Positions 59,560 through 64,000 of a DNA stretch of 64,000 nt are shown in pieces (position 1 is the first letter of the stretch; each line of letters starts with the position of its first letter). This stretch comes from Mycolicibacter minnesotensis (GTDB lineage Bacteria; Actinomycetota; Actinomycetes; Mycobacteriales; Mycobacteriaceae), in the NCBI RefSeq assembly GCF_010731755.1, contig NZ_AP022589.1, positions 3,410,001 to 3,474,000 of the forward strand. The letters run 5' to 3'. A program made the translations under genes and the position numbers. Under the pieces are notes generated by a model. It did no database searches. It had not been told where the DNA came from and worked only from the letters and a program-made list of their open reading frames with translations.

Positions 59560-60219
59560 CTAGCTGCCGGTCTGCGCCGCGGTGACGCGATTCGCCACGA
59601 AAGTCGCCGCCTCGATGGCCTTACCGTCCTGCACGTACATCAGGTGGGGGACGACACTGCCACTGTCTTCGCAGTAGATATCGCCTGCCAGGCAGAAGTC
59701 GATGCTCTTCGGTTGGTAGGACGAGGCCAGGACGGGCAGCGGGCCGCCCCACAGTGAGGTGGAGTACGGGCTGGACGGCGGGCCGAAAAGTGCCACCGCG
59801 ACCACGTGGTTGGCCACCGGAGTCGGAAGCGCATTGCTCGACATCGCGATGACACTTGCGCCCTGCGAGTAACCGCCGAGCACCAGTTTGGTGTTGGGGC
59901 AGTTGGCGACGGTGCCCTGGATGTGGGCAGTGGCGTCGCTCTCGCCGAGCACGGCGCTGTTGTGATAGTCGGTGCTCGCCGGGTATTCGACTGCGTAAAC
60001 GCTGACGTTGCGTTCCGGCAGCTGCTCCTTGAGGGAGGTGACGAACGCGTCGCCGACGTCCCCGAGGCCGACCGGCTGCCCGGAGCCTCGGGCGAAAACC
60101 ACCTCGGCGTCCGGGCAGGGCTCTGCGGCAGCTGACGGGACGCCCAGCGGTGCTGCCACCAGGGTTCCCGTCAGCATCACCGAAGCAGCGAAGATGCGAA
60201 CCGAGTTAGGCAGATTCAT
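59560..60219 (-). CDS. Secreted cutinase-family esterase
   Basis: 219 residues from ATG at 60219. The signal peptide is NLPNSVRIFAASVMLTGTLV, with cleavage near SAAAEP. The cutinase core contains CPDAEVVFARGSGQPVGLGD, the nucleophile in KLVLGGYSQGASVIAM (GYSQG) and the Asp/His region DIYCEDSGSVVPHLMYVQDG. The pattern is that of mycobacterial Cut2/Cfp21 esterases. A second cutinase gene lies upstream on the same strand, 92 bp away, likely a tandem relative. Confidence 0.92.
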   Translation of the reverse strand: MNLPNSVRIFAASVMLTGTLVAAPLGVPSAAAEPCPDAEVVFARGSGQPVGLGDVGDAFVTSLKEQLPERNVSVYAVEYPASTDYHNSAVLGESDATAHIQGTVANCPNTKLVLGGYSQGASVIAMSSNALPTPVANHVVAVALFGPPSSPYSTSLWGGPLPVLASSYQPKSIDFCLAGDIYCEDSGSVVPHLMYVQDGKAIEAATFVANRVTAAQTGS

Positions 60220-60311
60220 CCTTGAATGCTGACATGTCCGGGTCGCTGTGGTGGCCCGCGGGTGGGGGATGAGCAAATCGCGATGACGGTCGAGTGGGTC
60301 GAACACCGTGG

Positions 60312-60986
60312 TTAGAGCCTGTTTGCTGCATAGGACGCGCCTTCGTCGGCGATCCCGTTGTAGGCACCGGGTGCGTGCGCGGAAAAATTCAGCCCCTCGG
60401 AGCAGACCGGGTCTTCAGGCATGCACAGCTGGATGGTCTTGGGGGCGTAGGCCGGGCCGATCACCAGCGGCGGCTGACCGAGGAAGTTCATCGCCCGCTC
60501 ATTCGGAGTTCCGAAGAGCACGACGGCGGCGACGTGGTCTGCCACCTCTGGGGGCATTGGCCGCGGTATATCGACGCCTTCCACCCCGTCCGGTATGGCG
60601 TTGGCGGTGGAGAAGCCCATGACCGCCGCACCCTGCGAGAAACCACTCAGCACCATCTTGGTTTCCGGGCAGTTCGCCGCGGTGGCCTCGATGTGGCTGG
60701 TGGCGTCGCGGATGCCCTGAATGCCTGTCGGCCAGTCGTTGGTGGCGGGGTAATCGATCGCGTAGACGTCCAACGGCCGCTCGGGCAAGCGGGTCCGTAG
60801 CGAGTCGACGAATGCTTGCCCGGTCGCACCGAGGCCGGGTTCCTCGGTGGTACCTCTAGCAAACAAAACCTGGACATCAGGACACGGGTCCGCATAGGCG
60901 GCGGGAGGGGTGACGGCGGTGCTGTGCAGCAGCCAGGTCAGGGCCAGAACAACACCGAGGGAACGAAGTATCCGACGTGGGTTCAC
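60312..60986 (-). CDS. Secreted cutinase-family esterase, second of a tandem pair
   Basis: 224 residues from GTG at 60986. The signal peptide is PRRILRSLGVVLALTWLLHS, with cleavage near AYADP. The nucleophile lies in KMVLSGFSQGAAVMGFS (GFSQG) and the Asp/His region is MPEDPVCSEGLNFSAHAPGA. Compared with the adjacent cutinase it carries a longer insertion after the nucleophile (VEGVDIPRPMPPEVADH). An upstream frame to 61112 is possible, but the signal-peptide start is favoured. Confidence 0.9.
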   Translation of the reverse strand: MNPRRILRSLGVVLALTWLLHSTAVTPPAAYADPCPDVQVLFARGTTEEPGLGATGQAFVDSLRTRLPERPLDVYAIDYPATNDWPTGIQGIRDATSHIEATAANCPETKMVLSGFSQGAAVMGFSTANAIPDGVEGVDIPRPMPPEVADHVAAVVLFGTPNERAMNFLGQPPLVIGPAYAPKTIQLCMPEDPVCSEGLNFSAHAPGAYNGIADEGASYAANRL

Positions 60987-61428
60987 CGCTCTATGGTGGC
61001 ATATGCAGCGCCTCGTACGCAGCAGACACCCCTGGCAGTGAACATATTCGGCGATTTCTGACCACTCCCGGACACGACACTGAGTAGCCCCTGGCGAAGA
61101 TCTGAGGCGCAACTGAGCCTAGCGTCGAATCAGCTTCCGGTTACCGGGGGGTGTCTGCGGTGTATCGGTCAGATGACCGCCGCCGAGAGGCTTCCCGAGC
61201 AAACTTCCCGCGGGTCCGTGGACGCTGTCGTGACACCCGGTTCGGTCGGGTTTTCCAGGGGGATGACGTGGGCCGCTGTCGGCGGCGGCGCCCACCCCGC
61301 AATGGCGTCCGGCGCGAGTTCTCCGGCGCACCAACGGTGCTGCAATGCGGGGTTTATCGGAGATTCACCGATAAAATTGCGCCGATCGGCGCTCTTTGAC
61401 CGCCGGAGGACACCGTGGATGGGACGGC
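60987..61428. other. Upstream region of the Hsp70-like gene
   Basis: About 440 bp between the minus-strand cutinase and the plus-strand Hsp70-like gene. Open frames exist on both strands (for example 61151-61399 plus and 61169-61480 minus), but the products are Arg/Pro/Gly-rich and unrecognised. The clearest element is the inverted repeat at 61353-61375. Confidence 0.4.
61353..61375. promoter_or_regulatory. Inverted repeat upstream of the Hsp70-like gene
   Basis: TTTATCGG (61353-61360) and CCGATAAA (61368-61375) form a perfect 8-bp inverted repeat around AGATTCA, about 54 bp before the ATG. It could be an operator or a hairpin in the leader. Nothing in the sequence names the regulator. Confidence 0.45.
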
Positions 61429-62961
61429 ATGGCGCAAGAGACTGGCCCCGCGTTGGGTATGTCCGTCGGGGCGACCACACTGGCGGCCGTCACCGCCGAT
61501 CGTGCGATCACCCGTCGGCCAGTACTGACGCTGTTTCGGGATCGGCCGTCGCAGATCGGCATGCCCTCGGAGAACTCCGCGGTCAATTCCGACCTGCATG
61601 ACCGGGGACTCGCGGTGAGCGACTTCGTGGACCGCGTTGGTGGCGGTGGTCCGGTGGTGGCGAGCGACGGGTCCACTCACCGCGCCGAGCAGCTGCTTGC
61701 TGATGGGTTGCATGCGCTGGCTTATGCGGTCACCGAGGGCCGTCCGATACCGCCGGCGGTGGCGGTCAGCTATCCCGCGCACTGGTCGCGCGAGGCCGTC
61801 GGCGCGCTTCGCACCGCGCTGGGCCGCGTGTCGGAGTGGGCGCAACACCCGGTGTCGCTGATCTCCGATACCCAGGCGGTGCTGACCGCATTGCAGGCCA
61901 ATCCTGGTCTGCCGGGTGACGGGGTCATCGCGGTGTGCGACTTCGGGGGCAGCGGAACCAACGTCACCTTCGTCGATGCCGGCCGTGGTTTCGAACCGCT
62001 CGGTGCCACCCGACGCAGCACCGTCTTTTCCGGGGACGTGATCGATCAGGCATTGCTCGATCACGTGGTGGCCGATCTGGGTGGAAACACCGACGGGCCT
62101 GCCACGGTGGGTTCGCTGACCAGACTGCGCAGTCAGTGCCGCGACGCCAAGGAACAGCTTTCCTCGGAGACGGTGGCCGAACTCGCCGGCTTCCACGGTG
62201 GGGCATGGCTCACCCGGGTCGAACTCGACGAGGCCCTGCGGCAGCCTCTCGAAGGTTTTTTCGCGGTCCTGCACCAAGACTTGGAGCAGAGCCGCCTCCT
62301 TCCCAACGGACTGTCGGCGATCGTCTCGGTAGGCGGTGGGGCGAACATGCCCACGGTTACGACGGGCCTGTCGCAGCGTTTTGGAGTCCCTGTCATCAGC
62401 TCGCCGCGGCCCCAGTTGACCGCGGCGATCGGTGCGGCGCTGAGCGTGGCAGGCAACGTGGCAGCCGTCCCGAAGAAAGCACCACCGCCCGAGGAGCCCA
62501 CACCGTTCCCCGAGCCGGTGGCGCCGCCGGAGCAGGCGTCGCCCGATGCAGCCGAGTTCGGTCCGGACGCGGGGTTGCAGCCCTTGGTGACACCACCACC
62601 GTGGCCGGCGCCCGTCCCGCTGACTCAGCCGGCGCCGCCGGACCCGGAGATGCTCGGCGAGCGGGGCGGCGCGGCATGGTATCGACGACCGGTGCCCGTG
62701 GTGCTGTTGGCCGCGCTGCTTGCGCTGTTGCTGGGCACGGTTGCAGTGCTGGTGTTGCGTCGCGCCGCAGACACCGGAACGGACTCCAGCGTTCGTACCA
62801 CGGTGTCGATCACCACCACGTTCTCCCCGTCGCCGACCTTCGAACCGCCGCCCGCGTTCACGCCCAGCCCCGAGCCTGTGGTGCCGCCCCCCGCAGAGTT
62901 CCCGGAGAATCCGGCCCCAGAGTCCACCGAAGCCCCGGCAGGCGAGATCCCGGTCGGCTAG
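61429..62961 (+). CDS. Hsp70-like actin-fold membrane protein with proline-rich segments (Rv2264c-like)
   Basis: 510 residues from ATG at 61429 (a TTG at 61396 would add eleven). The N-terminal half is an Hsp70/actin-type ATPase: GMSVGATTLAAVTADRAITR, VSYPAHWSREAVGALRTALG, the phosphate-2 block IAVCDFGGSGTNVTFVDAGR, and the adenosine block SAIVSVGGGANMPTVTTGLS. There is no substrate-binding domain. Instead a Pro-rich linker, one membrane helix (VVLLAALLALLLGTVAVLVL) and an external Pro/Ser/Thr-rich tail follow. The architecture matches M. tuberculosis Rv2264c, whose role is unknown; a chaperone-derived envelope regulator is inference. Its stop overlaps the convergent methyltransferase stop in CTAG. 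Confidence 0.75.
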   Translation: MAQETGPALGMSVGATTLAAVTADRAITRRPVLTLFRDRPSQIGMPSENSAVNSDLHDRGLAVSDFVDRVGGGGPVVASDGSTHRAEQLLADGLHALAYAVTEGRPIPPAVAVSYPAHWSREAVGALRTALGRVSEWAQHPVSLISDTQAVLTALQANPGLPGDGVIAVCDFGGSGTNVTFVDAGRGFEPLGATRRSTVFSGDVIDQALLDHVVADLGGNTDGPATVGSLTRLRSQCRDAKEQLSSETVAELAGFHGGAWLTRVELDEALRQPLEGFFAVLHQDLEQSRLLPNGLSAIVSVGGGANMPTVTTGLSQRFGVPVISSPRPQLTAAIGAALSVAGNVAAVPKKAPPPEEPTPFPEPVAPPEQASPDAAEFGPDAGLQPLVTPPPWPAPVPLTQPAPPDPEMLGERGGAAWYRRPVPVVLLAALLALLLGTVAVLVLRRAADTGTDSSVRTTVSITTTFSPSPTFEPPPAFTPSPEPVVPPPAEFPENPAPESTEAPAGEIPVG

Positions 62962-64000
62962 CGCTGCTTGGTCAAGACGACCAGCGCCAGTGGAATCTGT
63001 ACCTGACGCGGATTACTTGTTAGCCGGGCGGCTACGCCGGCCTCCAGGTGACGTTGGAAATCGGTCGCGCGCGGGTCATCTGCCCCGCCCGCCAGGGCGC
63101 CCGCCAGCGTCGGAAGCACGGCGGTGCTGATGAAGGATGCCCAGTGCGCACCCAGCGCGCCCGCATTGCCGTCGAGCAGGTAGCGATCCCAGAACCGATC
63201 TTCGGCATCGAATACCTCGAGGCGCTCGATCGTCAGAGACTCGAACCGTCCTGCCGGGGCGAACGGAGCACGAAGCTCCTTCTCGGTGCGGCCCAGTGCC
63301 GGAATGGTCATGCGCGCAACTTCATCGCGGGTGAGCCGACCCTCGCGCACCTGCTCGTCGAGCACCGAGACGATGGCGTCGAGCAACGGCTGGTAGCCCG
63401 ATCGGCCGGCGGCGTCGACGGCCGCGGTCAACACCAGAAGTTTCCCGCCGGGGCTCAGTTCCCGACCGCGGAACGCCACGAAGTCATGCCAGTCCTGGGC
63501 GGCTCGACGGGCGTAGGCGCGCCGCGCGGCGTCATCGCCACTGTGGTCGACATGGACGTGCCCGGAGAAGTCCGGCAGCCCGTCAGCGGGCCTGCGCAGC
63601 CACATCGTCGCCCAGGAGGTCCAGCCGAGGGTGACGCTCTGCGACGGCAGAATCTGCTGGTAGAAGGAGCGGCCTATCGCCGACGGGAAGGCGGCCGGGT
63701 CCTTGCGGGTATAGCTGTCGGGATCCTCAGCCAGCGTGGTGAACAGCGCGGTGAAGTCGTTGTCCGGCAGGTCGGTGTGGGCGACCAACACCGGATGGTC
63801 GGCCCGGGTCCGACGACGAAACGCCGCTATGGCGGCGCCGATCGGAAGCATGGAGTTGTAGCCGGTGGCGGCGCCGTAGTCGGCGACGACGATCGGCTGC
63901 GGCGCGGCGGGCAGCGGAACGGTTGCCGCGAGCTGCTCGAAGACTCCGGTGGCGTGGGCCAGCCCGGCCGCCTGCAATCTCTTCGAGGGAGTGCCGCCGG
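62958..64000 (-). CDS. SAM-dependent methyltransferase, SABATH-like (5' end outside window)
   Basis: About 347 codons are visible; the frame runs off the window, entering with GGTPSKRLQAAGLAHATGVF. The SAM-binding strand is VVADYGAATGYNSMLPIGAA, followed by HTDLPDNDFTALFTTLAED, and the SABATH-type aromatic substrate block FYQQILPSQSVTLGWTSWAT. Plant SABATH enzymes methylate carboxyl groups of salicylate, jasmonate and related acids; bacterial members are few in description. The natural substrate in mycobacteria is not known. Convergent with the Hsp70-like gene, sharing the CTAG stop tetranucleotide. Confidence 0.8.
   Translation of the reverse strand, partial: GGTPSKRLQAAGLAHATGVFEQLAATVPLPAAPQPIVVADYGAATGYNSMLPIGAAIAAFRRRTRADHPVLVAHTDLPDNDFTALFTTLAEDPDSYTRKDPAAFPSAIGRSFYQQILPSQSVTLGWTSWATMWLRRPADGLPDFSGHVHVDHSGDDAARRAYARRAAQDWHDFVAFRGRELSPGGKLLVLTAAVDAAGRSGYQPLLDAIVSVLDEQVREGRLTRDEVARMTIPALGRTEKELRAPFAPAGRFESLTIERLEVFDAEDRFWDRYLLDGNAGALGAHWASFISTAVLPTLAGALAGGADDPRATDFQRHLEAGVAARLTSNPRQVQIPLALVVLTKQR

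Noticed and set aside
60987..61428. Riboswitch before the Hsp70-like gene
   Set aside because: Only a single inverted repeat is evident; no consensus of a known riboswitch (cobalamin, ydaO, TPP, SAM) could be matched.
1..64000. CRISPR array, prophage or complete insertion sequence
   Set aside because: No evenly spaced repeats with unique spacers, no phage structural genes and no transposase were seen. The 13E12-type gene and the DUF559 cassette are the only mobile-like items.

Overview
The window reads as chromosome of a mycobacterium (Mycobacterium sensu lato). The evidence is high GC with G/C-ended codons, many GTG/TTG starts, three PPE genes, an MPT63-like antigen, three cutinases, a PE-PPE-domain hydrolase, a 13E12-type HNH endonuclease gene under a mycobacterial SOS box, and a gene order echoing the M. 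tuberculosis Rv2343c-Rv2264c interval in rearranged form (dnaG, Rv2342-like, tRNA-Asn, MarR plus fused ECF transporter, uspABC, tldD/tldE, htpG, Na+/H+ antiporter, Rv2280-like oxidase, Hsp70-like protein). SVP-type PPE genes favour a slow grower or a relative such as the Terrae group, but the species cannot be fixed. There is no CRISPR array, rRNA operon, prophage or complete insertion sequence.

Layout. 1-4.8 kb: dnaG 3' end, a tandem hairpin duplication, a small membrane-anchored protein, tRNA-Asn, an acyl-CoA oxidase-like enzyme and an exported phytase-like esterase. 5-9.7 kb: two overlapping TetR genes of gamma-butyrolactone-receptor type, a PAS protein, a GAF-GGDEF-EAL cyclic-di-GMP enzyme and a MarR regulator. 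9.7-20 kb: a two-gene ECF transporter with membrane and two ATPase domains fused, a DUF559-type nuclease gene bracketed by 56-bp palindromic repeats, uspCBA amino-sugar import, tldD/tldE and an NTF2-fold enzyme. 20-32.8 kb: htpG, three PPE genes, assorted redox and hydrolase genes, a CAT-anticodon tRNA and exported proteins. 33-41 kb: an exported PI-PLC-like protein, then a same-strand cluster (esterase, SDR, ferritin-like di-iron protein, Baeyer-Villiger monooxygenase, MerR, a possible short ORF, DUF2652). 41-50 kb: cutinase, antiporter, TetR with a divergent Rieske oxygenase and NAD-binding partner, MPT63-like antigen, a receptor kinase lacking its catalytic aspartate, and an exported GH5-like hydrolase. 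50-64 kb: SDR plus acyl-CoA ligase, frameshifted 13E12 gene, tex with an FAD oxidase and a ThDP enzyme, two cutinases, an Hsp70-like membrane protein and a SABATH-like methyltransferase running off the end.

Lipid and envelope metabolism dominates: acyl-CoA oxidase, acyl-CoA ligase, several SDRs, monooxygenases, esterases and cutinases. Many genes carry a TANNNT -10 element 6-8 nt before the start codon and no Shine-Dalgarno, the pattern of mycobacterial leaderless transcription. The loci most worth a second look are the palindrome-bracketed nuclease gene, the predicted pseudokinase, the di-iron/monooxygenase cluster, the SOS-box 13E12 pseudogene, the tandem butyrolactone-type receptors, and a coding-like short ORF whose apparent start is ATC.
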